This document shows, piece by piece, positions 33,749-42,660 of a stretch of DNA of 46,104 nt (its first letter is position 1; every line of letters starts with the position of its first letter). The position numbers and the translations under genes were made by a program. The stretch comes from an uncultured Lachnospiraceae bacterium (lineage in GTDB: Bacteria; Bacillota; Clostridia; Lachnospirales; Lachnospiraceae). Under the pieces are notes generated by a model that did not search any database, was not told the origin of the DNA, and was given only the letters and a program-made list of their open reading frames with translations. The stretch lies in contig CAJUTC010000027.1 in the NCBI GenBank assembly GCA_910589195.1, forward strand, positions 1-46,104, in the 5' to 3' direction.

Positions 33749-35581
33749 ATGAAAATGACAAGAGAAGATGTAAGAAATATTGCCATCATTGCCCATGTGG
33801 ATCATGGCAAAACCACTTTAGTAGACGAGCTGCTAAAGCAGAGTGGTGTGTTCAGGGCCAATCAGGAAGTAGCGGAGCGGGTGATGGATTCCAATGATAT
33901 TGAGCGTGAGCGGGGAATTACCATTCTGGCAAAGAATACTGCTGTGGTTTACCAGGGGACAAAGATTAATATTATTGATACTCCGGGCCATGCGGATTTT
34001 GGCGGGGAAGTAGAACGTGTGCTGAAAATGGTAAATGGGGTTATTTTGGTAGTGGACGCATTTGAAGGCGCTATGCCGCAGACCCGTTTCGTGCTGCAGA
34101 AAGCACTGGAGATGGATCTTCCTGTAATCTGCTGCATTAATAAGATTGACCGCCCAGAGGCGCGTCCCATGGAAGTGGTGGATGAAGTCCTGGAACTTTT
34201 TATGGATCTGGATGCGTCAGACGAGCAGTTGGACTGCCCCTTTGTGTATGCGTCCGCTAAAGCTGGGTTCGCAAAAAAAGAACTGGATGATCCGGAAGAA
34301 AATATGATCCCGCTTTTTGAAACGATTATCCGTCACATTCCGGCTCCCCAGGGCGATCCAGAGGCCCCCTCCCAGTTATTAGTAAGTACCATTGACTACA
34401 ACGAATATGTGGGACGGATTGGCATCGGAAAGGTAGATAATGGGGCATTAAAGGTGAATCAGGAGTGTGTCCTGGTTAACCACCATGAACCAGACAAGTT
34501 CCGGAAAATCAAGATTGGAAAGCTTTATGAGTTTGACGGCTTAAAACGTGTGGAGGTTCAGGAAGCGAAAGTTGGCGCAATCGTGGCCATATCCGGAATT
34601 ACGGATCTGCACATTGGGGATACCATCTGCTCCTCAGACAATCCGGATCCCATCCCGTTCCAGAAGATTTCGGAGCCTACGATTTCCATGTATTTTATGG
34701 TAAATGACAGCCCTCTGGCAGGGCAGGAAGGAAAGTATATTACTTCCCGCCATATCCGTGACCGTTTGTTCCGTGAGCTGAATACCGATGTAAGCCTTCG
34801 GGTAGAGGAAACGGATTCGGCTGACTGTTTTAAAGTTTCTGGCCGGGGCGAGCTGCATTTATCTGTTTTGATTGAAAACATGCGCCGGGAAGGATTTGAA
34901 TTTGCTGTCAGCAAGGCAGAGGTGATTTACCGTTACAATGAACGGAACCAGAAGCAGGAGCCGATGGAAATTGCCTATGTGGATGTTCCGGAGGAATTTA
35001 CTGGCGCGATTATCCAAAAGCTGACTTCCAGGAAAGGGGAATTAATGGGCATGACGCCCATTGCCAGAGGGTATACCCGCTTAGAGTTTAATATTCCTTC
35101 CAGAGGCTTAATTGGATACAGGGGCACATTTATGACCGATACCAAAGGCAATGGCATCTTAAATACCATGTTTGACGGTTACGGGCCTTATAAAGGAGAT
35201 TTATCTTACCGGCCAACCGGCTCCCTGATTGCGTATGAATCAGGAGAATCTATCACATACGGCCTGTTTAATGCCCAAGAGAGAGGGATTTTGTTTATCG
35301 GACCAGGTGTTAAGGTATATGCGGGAATGGTAATCGGGCAGAATCCAAAAGCGGAAGACATTGAAGTAAATGTATGCAAGACCAAGAAGCTTACCAATAC
35401 CCGTTCTTCCAGCGCTGATGAGGCTCTACGTCTGGTTCCGCCAAAGCAGATGAGCTTAGAGCAATGTCTGGAATTTATTGATACGGATGAGCTGTTAGAG
35501 ATTACACCGGTTTCCTTGCGGATACGGAAAAAGATTCTGGATCCCACCCTCAGGAAGCGTGCATCGTTTAAAAATAAGTAG
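33749..35581 (+). CDS. typA: ribosome-associated GTPase TypA/BipA
   Basis: TypA is an elongation-factor-like GTPase that binds the 70S ribosome and helps large-subunit assembly and stress growth. The 610-residue protein has G1 AHVDHGKTT, G2 within RERGITI, G3 DTPGHADFGGE and G4 NKIDRPEARP. It then has EF-G-like domains II, III and V and the TypA-specific C-terminal domain (YRGTFMTDTKGNGILNTMF, then TYGLFNAQERG). Length and motifs are normal. It ends before an 18-bp terminator stem. Confidence 0.97.
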   Translation: MKMTREDVRNIAIIAHVDHGKTTLVDELLKQSGVFRANQEVAERVMDSNDIERERGITILAKNTAVVYQGTKINIIDTPGHADFGGEVERVLKMVNGVILVVDAFEGAMPQTRFVLQKALEMDLPVICCINKIDRPEARPMEVVDEVLELFMDLDASDEQLDCPFVYASAKAGFAKKELDDPEENMIPLFETIIRHIPAPQGDPEAPSQLLVSTIDYNEYVGRIGIGKVDNGALKVNQECVLVNHHEPDKFRKIKIGKLYEFDGLKRVEVQEAKVGAIVAISGITDLHIGDTICSSDNPDPIPFQKISEPTISMYFMVNDSPLAGQEGKYITSRHIRDRLFRELNTDVSLRVEETDSADCFKVSGRGELHLSVLIENMRREGFEFAVSKAEVIYRYNERNQKQEPMEIAYVDVPEEFTGAIIQKLTSRKGELMGMTPIARGYTRLEFNIPSRGLIGYRGTFMTDTKGNGILNTMFDGYGPYKGDLSYRPTGSLIAYESGESITYGLFNAQERGILFIGPGVKVYAGMVIGQNPKAEDIEVNVCKTKKLTNTRSSSADEALRLVPPKQMSLEQCLEFIDTDELLEITPVSLRIRKKILDPTLRKRASFKNK

Positions 35582-35631
35582 CCGTCAGGGAAGGGCTGCA
35601 AAGAATCGTTGCCAGCACGCAGGAGGGTGAT

Positions 35632-35685
35632 GCGAAAAAAAGGAAATCCTGTCGAGAAGTTTTTCCCGGATTTCCTTTTTTTGCG
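35632..35685 (+). terminator. intrinsic terminator after typA
   Basis: A perfect 18-bp stem, GCGAAAAAAAGGAAATCC at 35632-35649 with its complement at 35668-35685, has an 18-base loop. The A-run and T-run are within the stem, so it can stop transcription in either direction. Confidence 0.9.
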
Positions 35686-35809
35686 TCATATTCCAAAACT
35701 TTGGAACATAAACTTTTTATGTGCAGCAGTTCGGATGTCTGCCGGAAGGGAAAAGGAACCTGCCGGGCGCCGTACTGTGGCGAATTGAAAGGGAAGAGGA
35801 GAAGATACT

Positions 35810-36436
35810 ATGTCAGAAAAAATGATTGAAAACAACAAAGTGAGCGTGATTGGTAAGATTGTATCCGGATTTACTTTTAGCCATGAGGTATTCGGGGAAG
35901 GCTTTTACATGGTAGATTTGGAGGTTAACCGGCTCAGTGAGCAGGCGGATATCATACCACTTATGATATCAAACCGTTTAATTAAAGTGGAGGAGGATTA
36001 TCAGGGCTGCACCGTGGAGGCAATTGGGCAGTTCCGCTCTTATAACCGCCATGAAGGGACGAAAAATAAACTGGTGCTTTCCGTGTTTGTCCGTGAAATC
36101 CATTTTATGGAAGAATTTACAGATTATACGAAAACAAACCAGATTTTCCTGGATGGTTATATTTGCAAGCCTCCTGTATATCGGAAAACGCCTCTTGGAA
36201 GGGAGATTGCGGATCTTTTGCTGGCAGTAAACCGGCCTTATGGAAAATCCGATTACATACCCTGCATTGCCTGGGGAAGGAATGCCAGGTTTGCCTCCGG
36301 GTTTGAGGTAGGTTCAAGAGTAAAGGTTTGGGGCCGGGTTCAGAGCCGGGAATATACGAAAAAACTTAGTGAAACCGAATGCGAAAAGAGGGTAGCTTAC
36401 GAGGTGTCCGTAAGCAAACTGGAATGCGGGGAATAA
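35810..36436 (+). CDS. SSB-like protein with two OB folds
   Basis: The 208-residue protein appears to be two single-stranded-DNA-binding OB domains in tandem. The first spans about residues 8-103 (NKVSVIGKIVSGFTFSHEVF, VEAIGQFRSYNRH); the second about 113-206 (NQIFLDGYICKPPVYRKTPL, LLLAVNRPYGKSDYIPCIAW, GSRVKVWGRVQSREY). The second has the SSB signature. The acidic C-terminal tip for partner binding in classical SSB is absent; it ends KLECGE. It is a solitary gene with GAGGAG before the ATG. It is an SSB paralog rather than the main replicative SSB. Confidence 0.75.
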   Translation: MSEKMIENNKVSVIGKIVSGFTFSHEVFGEGFYMVDLEVNRLSEQADIIPLMISNRLIKVEEDYQGCTVEAIGQFRSYNRHEGTKNKLVLSVFVREIHFMEEFTDYTKTNQIFLDGYICKPPVYRKTPLGREIADLLLAVNRPYGKSDYIPCIAWGRNARFASGFEVGSRVKVWGRVQSREYTKKLSETECEKRVAYEVSVSKLECGE

Positions 36437-36589
36437 GCGGATCCGTTTTAATTGCAAATTGAATCAAAATATGATATGATAAGTTTCGTTACTATATAAT
36501 AAATGGGAAGCCTGCAGAAGGTAAGAATGAATGTTTATACGTAACCGATTGCGCATGGCAGCGTTTCCACCGTTAAGAGAGGTATTCAG

Positions 36590-37099
36590 ATGAAAAACGG
36601 AACGATTCAGGTAATCTGCGGATCCGGCAGAGGGAAAAGCGATGCTGCTGTTGGAAAAGCCATAGGCACACTGGCAGAAAATAAAACGGTGATTATCATT
36701 CAGTTTTTGAAAGGGAGCCAGGCAGAAAGTAAAAAAGATATACTTGCCCGCCTGGAGCCGGAACTGAAGGTATTCCGTTTTGAAAAAGCCTCTGCCTTCT
36801 ATGAAAATCTTTCCGAAGAAGAAAAAGCAGAAGAGAAGCGAAATATCCGCAATGGATTGAATTTCGCCAAAAAGGTAATCGCTACCAGGGAATGCGACTT
36901 GCTGATTTTAGACGAGATTTTAGGGATTGTGGACTGCGAAATCATGACAGTAGAGGAATTGATTGGCACGCTGGAAGCGAAGGAAAAAGAAATGTCAGTG
37001 GTTTTGACCGGAAAGGTATTTCCAAAGGGGCTGGAACCTTATGCAGATTCCATTTCTGTCATTGAAAATGTTAACGTTGACAAGAGCATGGAAGAATGA
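36590..37099 (+). CDS. BtuR/CobO-like ATP:corrinoid adenosyltransferase paralog
   Basis: The 169-residue product has the P-loop CGSGRGKSDAAVGKAIG, a form of the GxGKGKTTAA loop of the BtuR/CobO family, then IIIQFLKGSQ and DLLILDEILGIVDCEI (Walker B-like), followed by VLTGKVFPKGL. The family transfers the adenosyl group from ATP to cob(I)alamin. Arg replaces the Lys after the first Gly of the usual loop, so the activity should be tested. It would fit with cbiP and cbiC at 12-14 kb, but lies apart from them. AGAGAGG precedes the ATG. Confidence 0.8.
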   Translation: MKNGTIQVICGSGRGKSDAAVGKAIGTLAENKTVIIIQFLKGSQAESKKDILARLEPELKVFRFEKASAFYENLSEEEKAEEKRNIRNGLNFAKKVIATRECDLLILDEILGIVDCEIMTVEELIGTLEAKEKEMSVVLTGKVFPKGLEPYADSISVIENVNVDKSMEE

Positions 37100-37148
37100 T
37101 ACTATATAGGAAACAGCAGAGCTGTAAATAAATGAAGAACTATAATAG

Positions 37149-37311
37149 AGTAGAGGTTGCGCTGATTATGAGTATGCTGCCGGATGTGACGGGCACAGAG
37201 GAAGGCAGTGGAAAGGGAAAAGCGCCGAAGGAAGGGAAAGACCGAATTTTCTGACCTGGGCATATGGCAAAGAACCATATGACTGTCATCTGGCAAGATG
37301 GAGAGCTACTT
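37149..37311 (+). ncRNA. lysine riboswitch (L-box) aptamer
   Basis: Conserved L-box blocks occur in order: AGTAGAGGTTGCG at the 5' end, ATGAGTATG, GAGGAAGGCAGTG, AAAGGG with GCGCCGAAGG, then ACTGTCATCTGGCAAGATGG and GAGAGCTACT. AGTAG and CTACT close the P1 stem. It lies directly before dapA, whose product starts lysine/diaminopimelate synthesis. Lysine binding should favour the terminator at 37346. Confidence 0.92.
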
Positions 37312-37345
37312 AAAGAAGAGAAAAGGGATTCAAACTCAAACTTTA

Positions 37346-37375
37346 AGGGCTGACAAATTGTCAGCCCTATTTTTT
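37346..37375 (+). terminator. riboswitch-controlled terminator before dapA
   Basis: AGGGCTGAC (37346-37354) pairs with GTCAGCCCT (37360-37368), followed by ATTTTTTAA. It ends only a few bases before the AAGGAGG of dapA. Confidence 0.92.
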
Positions 37376-37389
37376 AAGGAGGAAAAAAT

Positions 37390-38274
37390 ATGTCAGTATT
37401 TGAAGGCGCGGGCGTGGCATTGGTTACCCCCATGAAGCCAAATGGGGAAGTGAATTACGAGAAGCTGGAAGAAATTTTAGAGGAACAGATTGCTGGCGGC
37501 ACAGATGCTATCATAGCATGCGGCACAACAGGGGAAGCATCCACCCTGACCCATGAGGAACATTTGGATGTGATCCGCCATACCTGCAAGACGGTGGCAG
37601 GCCGGATACCAGTAATTGCGGGAACCGGATCCAACTGTACGGAAACTGCTATTTATTTATCCAAGGAAGCCGAACAAGCAGGGGCAGACGGAGTACTTGT
37701 GGTATCCCCTTATTATAATAAGGCAACCCAGAAGGGATTGACCGCCCATTTTACCGCTATTGCCAATGCCATTACGATTCCTGTGATTTTATATAATATT
37801 CCGGGACGTACCGGGGTGAATATCCAGCCTCAGACCATTGTAGATCTTTGCCGGAACGTGGAGAATATTGTTGGCGTAAAGGAAGCCAGCGGCAATTTTT
37901 CTGAAATCGCATCTCTGATGAGCCTGGCAGAGGGCTGTGTGGATGTGTATTCTGGCAATGACAATCAGATCGTGCCTCTTCTTTCCCTGGGCGGAAAAGG
38001 CGTAATTTCCGTTTTGTCCAATGTTGCGCCGCGGAAAGTACATGATATCTGTGCGTCTTATTTTGCTGGCGACGTAAAGCGGAGCATGGAACTGCAGCTT
38101 CAGGCAATACCGCTGATTAACGAGCTGTTCCGGGAGGTAAATCCCATACCAGTTAAAGCAGCCATGAACCTGATGGGGAAAGAAGTAGGGCCATTACGGA
38201 TGCCACTTACAGAAATGGAACCGGAAAACCAGAAACTTTTGAAGAAGGCAATGGAAGCATACCAGTTGGGATAA
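37390..38274 (+). CDS. dapA: 4-hydroxy-tetrahydrodipicolinate synthase
   Basis: DapA condenses pyruvate with aspartate semialdehyde, the first committed step of lysine and diaminopimelate synthesis. The 294-residue protein has ACGTTGEASTLTHEEH, VLVVSPYYNKATQKGL, the catalytic Tyr in ILYNIPGRTGVN, and the Schiff-base Lys in VGVKEASGN. AGGAGG precedes the ATG and the lysine riboswitch controls its leader. dapB follows 11 bases after the stop. Confidence 0.97.
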   Translation: MSVFEGAGVALVTPMKPNGEVNYEKLEEILEEQIAGGTDAIIACGTTGEASTLTHEEHLDVIRHTCKTVAGRIPVIAGTGSNCTETAIYLSKEAEQAGADGVLVVSPYYNKATQKGLTAHFTAIANAITIPVILYNIPGRTGVNIQPQTIVDLCRNVENIVGVKEASGNFSEIASLMSLAEGCVDVYSGNDNQIVPLLSLGGKGVISVLSNVAPRKVHDICASYFAGDVKRSMELQLQAIPLINELFREVNPIPVKAAMNLMGKEVGPLRMPLTEMEPENQKLLKKAMEAYQLG

Positions 38275-38285
38275 GGAGGCTGCAG

Positions 38286-39044
38286 ATGACAAAATTGATT
38301 TTGCATGGCTGTAATGGGGCCATGGGGCAGGTGATTGCCCAAATTGCCAGTCAGGATCCAGAAGTTCAAATCGTGGCCGGAGTGGATTTGAATACTCGGC
38401 AACAGCAAGATTTTCCTGTATATGCCTCATTAAAGGAAGTAAAAGAAGAGGCGGAAGTAATCATTGACTTTGCCTCTGCGAAAGCAGTAGATGGTCTTTT
38501 GGATTTTTCCGGAGAAAAAAAGGTGCCGTTGGTGCTGTGCACCACTGGCCTAAGTGAAACCCAGCTTAATAAGGTGGAAGAAACTGCCTGTTCTGTGGCG
38601 CTGCTGCGTTCTGCTAATATGTCGCTGGGAGTCAATATCTTATTAAAGCTGGTGGCGGAAGCGGCAAAAACATTGGGGACGGCAGGATTTGACGTGGAGA
38701 TTGTGGAAAAGCACCATAACCAGAAAATGGATGCTCCAAGCGGCACAGCACTGGCTTTGGCGGAATCCGTAAACCATGCGTTGGAAGATTCCTGCCACTA
38801 CGTTTATGACCGAACCCAGAGGAGGGAGAAGCGGGATTCAAAAGAAATCGGAATCAGCGCGGTTCGGGGAGGAACCATAGTAGGAGAGCATGATGTGATG
38901 TTTGCCGGTAAGGATGAGGTTGTAACCTTTAGCCACACAGCTTATTCCAAAGCTGTTTTTGCAAAAGGCGCTGTGGAAGCTGCCAAGTTTTTGGCAGGAA
39001 AAAAACCAGGTCTTTATACCATGGCAGATGTGATAGGCTCATAA
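38286..39044 (+). CDS. dapB: 4-hydroxy-tetrahydrodipicolinate reductase
   Basis: DapB reduces the DapA product with NAD(P)H to tetrahydrodipicolinate. The 252-residue protein starts with the dinucleotide loop LHGCNGAMGQVI, has VLCTTGLSETQ, the substrate block EIVEKHHNQKMDAPSGTAL with the catalytic His/Lys pair, and the GGTIVGEHDVMFAG stretch. GGAGG precedes the ATG. It shares the riboswitch-controlled transcript of dapA. Confidence 0.97.
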   Translation: MTKLILHGCNGAMGQVIAQIASQDPEVQIVAGVDLNTRQQQDFPVYASLKEVKEEAEVIIDFASAKAVDGLLDFSGEKKVPLVLCTTGLSETQLNKVEETACSVALLRSANMSLGVNILLKLVAEAAKTLGTAGFDVEIVEKHHNQKMDAPSGTALALAESVNHALEDSCHYVYDRTQRREKRDSKEIGISAVRGGTIVGEHDVMFAGKDEVVTFSHTAYSKAVFAKGAVEAAKFLAGKKPGLYTMADVIGS

Positions 39045-39226
39045 AATTGGATGGAATTTCCTTGGTTAAATTTGAATTGTTGGGAAACCAAAATAAATTT
39101 GCCTGTTCTTATACTAATAAATTTTAGTCTTCTGTATATACTAGCCATAGTAGCTGTTTTGCCGGATTTAAAAAGCCTTATGGCAGAATAGCCGCCAAGC
39201 AAACAGTATGAAAGGAGACGGAAATT

Positions 39227-39604
39227 ATGAAAAAAGCGAAATATCTGATGATCTGCCTGACTACGGCCACCTTTGCCTTATGGGCAGCCGGCTGTTCCGA
39301 CAAAAATTCCGATAACCAGAATTCCACCAGCCAAAGTACAACAAGCAGTACCACGCCGGCCACATCGAATTCGGAGTCTTCTGGCGGAGACCGAAATTCT
39401 TCAGGCAGCGGCGAGGATAATGGAAACGGAAATGCGGGGGCTGGAAGCACTGGAAGTACGGAAGGGGAAACCGGGATCATTGACGATTTGATCCAGGATG
39501 TGGAAGATGGAGTGGATGATTTGAAGAATGACGCGGAAAACAAGAATTATGAAGGACCCGGGGCCGCAAATTCTTCAACGAACAGCGGAAATTCCGGAAG
39601 ATAA
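39227..39604 (+). CDS. small Ser/Asn/Gly-rich lipoprotein
   Basis: The 125-residue product has a signal and the lipobox AAGC (Cys near residue 23). It continues with a low-complexity tract rich in Ser, Thr, Asn and Gly (residues 25-80), an acidic helix-like piece (GIIDDLIQDVEDGVDDLK), and a short Asn/Ser tail. No catalytic domain is seen. It resembles Clostridia cell-surface spacer lipoproteins of unknown role. AAAGGAG lies before the ATG and a terminator follows. Confidence 0.8.
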   Translation: MKKAKYLMICLTTATFALWAAGCSDKNSDNQNSTSQSTTSSTTPATSNSESSGGDRNSSGSGEDNGNGNAGAGSTGSTEGETGIIDDLIQDVEDGVDDLKNDAENKNYEGPGAANSSTNSGNSGR

Positions 39605-39663
39605 TAAAAATTGTTTTATTCACTGGAAAAGGATCATCCTCTTTTCCGGCATTATTGATAGGA

Positions 39664-39695
39664 AGAAGGTATCGTTAACCGATATCTTCTTTTTT
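39664..39695 (+). terminator. terminator after the lipoprotein gene
   Basis: AGAAGGTATCG (39664-39674) pairs with CGATATCTTCT (39680-39690), loop TTAAC, followed by a T-rich run. Confidence 0.82.
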
Positions 39696-39707
39696 CTTTC
39701 TTTTTTC

Positions 39708-39736
39708 TTGCGATAGCACGGAGCATTTGATATAAT
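39708..39736 (+). promoter_or_regulatory. promoter of the small membrane-protein gene
   Basis: TTGCGA at 39708-39713, a 17-base spacer and consensus TATAAT at 39731-39736. Confidence 0.65.
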
Positions 39737-39816
39737 GGAATATATGGAAAAATATGTAAAATTTATGGCTGCCTATAGTGGATATGGTGAGAACCGTGGG
39801 CAGAATAGGGGGCTTT

Positions 39817-40281
39817 ATGGCAAGACAAATGGTAGTTACAGCCGTTTTTGGGGAAAAACCAAAGGCAGCAGAAGAGAGAAGACGAAAGAAGTTTATCCGG
39901 GAAGCGAAAAAAGCAAAAAAGGCATGGTTTTTGAATAGCTTTCGTGCCTCAAAAGCAGCTTGGCAGAAAAAAGGCATAGTATCAAAGAGGCTGGGAGCTG
40001 CTATTTGGTTAATTTTTGGGGCTGCGGCAGTGGCTGCAAGCGGCTGCGTTGCCTTTTATACCGGTAAAATGCAAGTGTTTGGAACCGAAACAAAGTTCGA
40101 TCCAAAAGCTGGGGAATGGAAAAAAGAAATGGATAAGCCAGAGTTTTTTGGGTCAGCAGATGAAGCTGACGGCTGGGAACAGGAATTTTTTGGACTCCAC
40201 ATCCGGTTTCAGGAAGGGCAAATTACCATATTCCGTGAAAATGAAAGGATCATACAGGAAAGGGATGAGGACATTCATTAA
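39817..40281 (+). CDS. single-pass membrane protein, unknown function
   Basis: The start at ATG 39817 is preferred because TAGGGGG lies five bases before it; earlier in-frame starts (GTG 39778, ATG 39784) lack a site. The 154-residue product has a strongly basic cytoplasmic part (EERRRKKFIREAKKAKKAW), one hydrophobic segment (GAAIWLIFGAAAVAASGCVAF) and an acidic extracellular part (KEMDKPEFFGSADEADGWEQ, LHIRFQEGQITIF). No family is recognised. It has its own promoter and lies just ahead of the purine genes. Confidence 0.65.
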   Translation: MARQMVVTAVFGEKPKAAEERRRKKFIREAKKAKKAWFLNSFRASKAAWQKKGIVSKRLGAAIWLIFGAAAVAASGCVAFYTGKMQVFGTETKFDPKAGEWKKEMDKPEFFGSADEADGWEQEFFGLHIRFQEGQITIFRENERIIQERDEDIH

Positions 40282-40324
40282 ATAAATTAATAGATAATTT
40301 AATAGATAAATTCTTGGCCAGCTA

Positions 40325-40353
40325 TTGTATTTGACAAATCTTTGTATTATAAT
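40325..40353 (+). promoter_or_regulatory. promoter of the purC-purF-purB cluster
   Basis: TTGTAT (40325-40330), a 17-base spacer and TATAAT (40348-40353). The leader is about 60 bases and shows no purine riboswitch or terminator. Confidence 0.6.
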
Positions 40354-40422
40354 TTTTACTGAAATAGTGTTCTTTTATATCAATAACTTATAAATCTCCC
40401 AGAAGAAAGGATAAGGAATACC

Positions 40423-41130
40423 ATGGAAAAAAAAGAATTACTGTACGAGGGAAAGGCAAAAAAGGTTTTTACCACAGAAGACCAGGATGTTTTAATCGTT
40501 TCTTATAAGGATGACGCAACTGCATTTAACGGATTGAAGAAAGGGACCATCGTAGGAAAAGGCGCCATTAATAACCGTATGACCAATTATATCTTTAAAA
40601 AGCTGGAAGAAAAAGGAGTTCCCACTCATCTGATTGAGGAATTAAATGACAGGGAAACTGCAGTGAAGAAAGTGGAAATTGTTCCCCTGGAAGTGATTGT
40701 ACGCAATTTTTCTGCCGGAAGCTTTGCCAAGAAGATGGGGATGGAAGAAGGGGTGAAATTCAGCCGCCCCACATTGGAATTCAGCTATAAAAATGATGAT
40801 TTGGGTGATCCTTTTATTAATAAGTATTATGCTCTGGCTTTGGATTTAGCTACGGAGGAAGAGATTGAAGCCATTACCAAATATGCGTTTCTGGTAAATG
40901 AGGTGATGCAGGAATATTTCGCTTCCCTTAACATTGAACTGATTGATTTCAAGATTGAGTTTGGACGCTATCATGGAACCATTATCCTGGCAGATGAGGT
41001 TTCTCCTGATACCTGCCGTTTGTGGGATAAGGATACCCATGAAAAGCTGGATAAGGATCGGTTCCGCCGTGACCTTGGCAATGTAGAAGACGCGTATCAA
41101 GAGGTATTTAAGCGTCTTGGCATTGAATAG
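40423..41130 (+). CDS. purC: SAICAR synthetase
   Basis: PurC joins aspartate to CAIR using ATP in purine synthesis. The 235-residue protein starts with LLYEGKAKKVFTTEDQDVLI, has FNGLKKGTIVGKGAINNRMT, the family motif PLEVIVRNFSAGSFAKK and DFKIEFGRYHGTIILADEVS near the C-terminus. Length and motifs are normal. purF follows 45 bases downstream. Confidence 0.97.
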   Translation: MEKKELLYEGKAKKVFTTEDQDVLIVSYKDDATAFNGLKKGTIVGKGAINNRMTNYIFKKLEEKGVPTHLIEELNDRETAVKKVEIVPLEVIVRNFSAGSFAKKMGMEEGVKFSRPTLEFSYKNDDLGDPFINKYYALALDLATEEEIEAITKYAFLVNEVMQEYFASLNIELIDFKIEFGRYHGTIILADEVSPDTCRLWDKDTHEKLDKDRFRRDLGNVEDAYQEVFKRLGIE

Positions 41131-41175
41131 GAACGGATTTTAGGAATTCATTAAGAGATTTAGGAAAGGCAGGGT

Positions 41176-42621
41176 ATGGCTCCAGTTAAAATGGAATACG
41201 ATTATGAAGATACGCTTCATGAGGAATGCGGCGTTTTTGGCATATATGATGTAAGCGGCGGCCAGGTTGCATCGTCCATCTATTATGGATTATCTGCCTT
41301 GCAGCACAGAGGGCAGGAAAGCTGCGGCATTGCGGTCAGCGATACCAGCGGGCCAAAAAGGAAGGTAAATACTTATAAGGGAATGGGGTTGTGCAGCGAG
41401 GTATTTACCGAGGAAACCTTAGACGGCCTTCATGGAAATATTGGCGTGGGTCATGTGCGCTACTCCACAGCGGGAAGTTCTACAAGGGAAAATGCCCAGC
41501 CGCTGGTGCTAAACTATATAAAAGGAACCCTGGCTTTGGCCCATAACGGAAATCTGGTAAATGCTCCCAAGCTTCGCCGTGAGCTGGAGTATAACGGAGC
41601 TATCTTCCAGACCACCATTGATTCGGAAGTAATTGCGTATCATATTGCCAGAGAGCGGGTTCATACGAAAAGTGTGGAGACTGCAGTGGCCAATGGGATG
41701 AAAAAGCTAGAAGGGGCTTATTCCCTTGTGCTTATGAGTCCAAGGAAGTTGATTGGTGCCAGAGATCCCTTTGGCTTTAAACCCTTATGCATTGGAAAAC
41801 GGGATCAGGCGTATATTCTAGCATCCGAAAGCTGCGCCCTGGATACCATCGGCGCGGAATGGATCCGGGATGTGGAGCCGGGAGAGATTGTGACAATAAC
41901 AAAGGACGGCATCCAATCGGATCGGTCTATGTGCCTGGAAATGGCGGAAAAACAGGCTCGATGTGTATTTGAATATATTTATTTTGCCAGGCCGGATACG
42001 GTTTTTGACGGGGTAAGCGTGTATCATGCCAGGCTTTACGCAGGAAGGTGCCTGGCAAAGGATTCCCCGGCAGAGGCGGATTTGGTGGTAGGCGTGCCAG
42101 AGTCCGGCAATGGGGCGGCTTTAGGGTATTCAATGGAATCCGGGATTCCTTATGGGATGGCATTTGTAAAAAACTCCTATGTAGGCAGAACGTTTATTAA
42201 GCCGAAACAAAAAAGCAGGGAATCGGCAGTCCGGGTAAAATTAAATGTTCTGAAGGAAGCGGTGGCTGGCAAGCGGGTGATCATGATTGATGATTCCATC
42301 GTCAGGGGGACTACCTGCTCTTTGATTGTAACCATGCTCCGGGAGGCGGGGGCAAAAGAAGTGCATGTGCGGATCAGTTCTCCGCCGTTTCTGTATCCTT
42401 GCTATTTTGGAACGGATATTCCATCCCAGGATCAGCTAATCGCCAGTCAAAAGACCGTAGAGGAAATCCGGCAGTTGATCGGGGCAGATTCCCTGGCTTA
42501 TTTAGAGCATCGGCGGCTTCCTCAGATGGCCCAGAACCGTCCTATCTGTACCGCCTGTTTTTCTGGCGATTACCCCATTGCCCCGCCTACAGAAGATATC
42601 CGGGGCGATTATGCAAAATGA
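41176..42621 (+). CDS. purF: amidophosphoribosyltransferase
   Basis: PurF makes phosphoribosylamine from PRPP and glutamine, the first step of purine synthesis. The 481-residue protein has a 17-residue propeptide before Cys18 (HEECGVFGIYD), the expected N-terminal nucleophile after cleavage. The Ntn glutaminase domain follows (YYGLSALQHRGQESCG). The phosphoribosyltransferase domain has the PRPP loop VIMIDDSIVRGTT. A conserved Cys set at the end (TACFSGDYP) is typical of the iron-sulfur-cluster-type enzyme. Confidence 0.96.
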   Translation: MAPVKMEYDYEDTLHEECGVFGIYDVSGGQVASSIYYGLSALQHRGQESCGIAVSDTSGPKRKVNTYKGMGLCSEVFTEETLDGLHGNIGVGHVRYSTAGSSTRENAQPLVLNYIKGTLALAHNGNLVNAPKLRRELEYNGAIFQTTIDSEVIAYHIARERVHTKSVETAVANGMKKLEGAYSLVLMSPRKLIGARDPFGFKPLCIGKRDQAYILASESCALDTIGAEWIRDVEPGEIVTITKDGIQSDRSMCLEMAEKQARCVFEYIYFARPDTVFDGVSVYHARLYAGRCLAKDSPAEADLVVGVPESGNGAALGYSMESGIPYGMAFVKNSYVGRTFIKPKQKSRESAVRVKLNVLKEAVAGKRVIMIDDSIVRGTTCSLIVTMLREAGAKEVHVRISSPPFLYPCYFGTDIPSQDQLIASQKTVEEIRQLIGADSLAYLEHRRLPQMAQNRPICTACFSGDYPIAPPTEDIRGDYAK

Positions 42622-42660
42622 TTTGAGATATGATTGAAAACAGGAGAAAAGGAGAATCTG

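Noticed and set aside
39735..39938. 67-codon plus-strand frame before the small membrane protein
   Set aside because: It starts at the promoter -10 and overlaps the better supported frame that begins at 39817.
40354..40422. Purine riboswitch before purC
   Set aside because: The leader is about 60 bases, with no aptamer junction or terminator visible.
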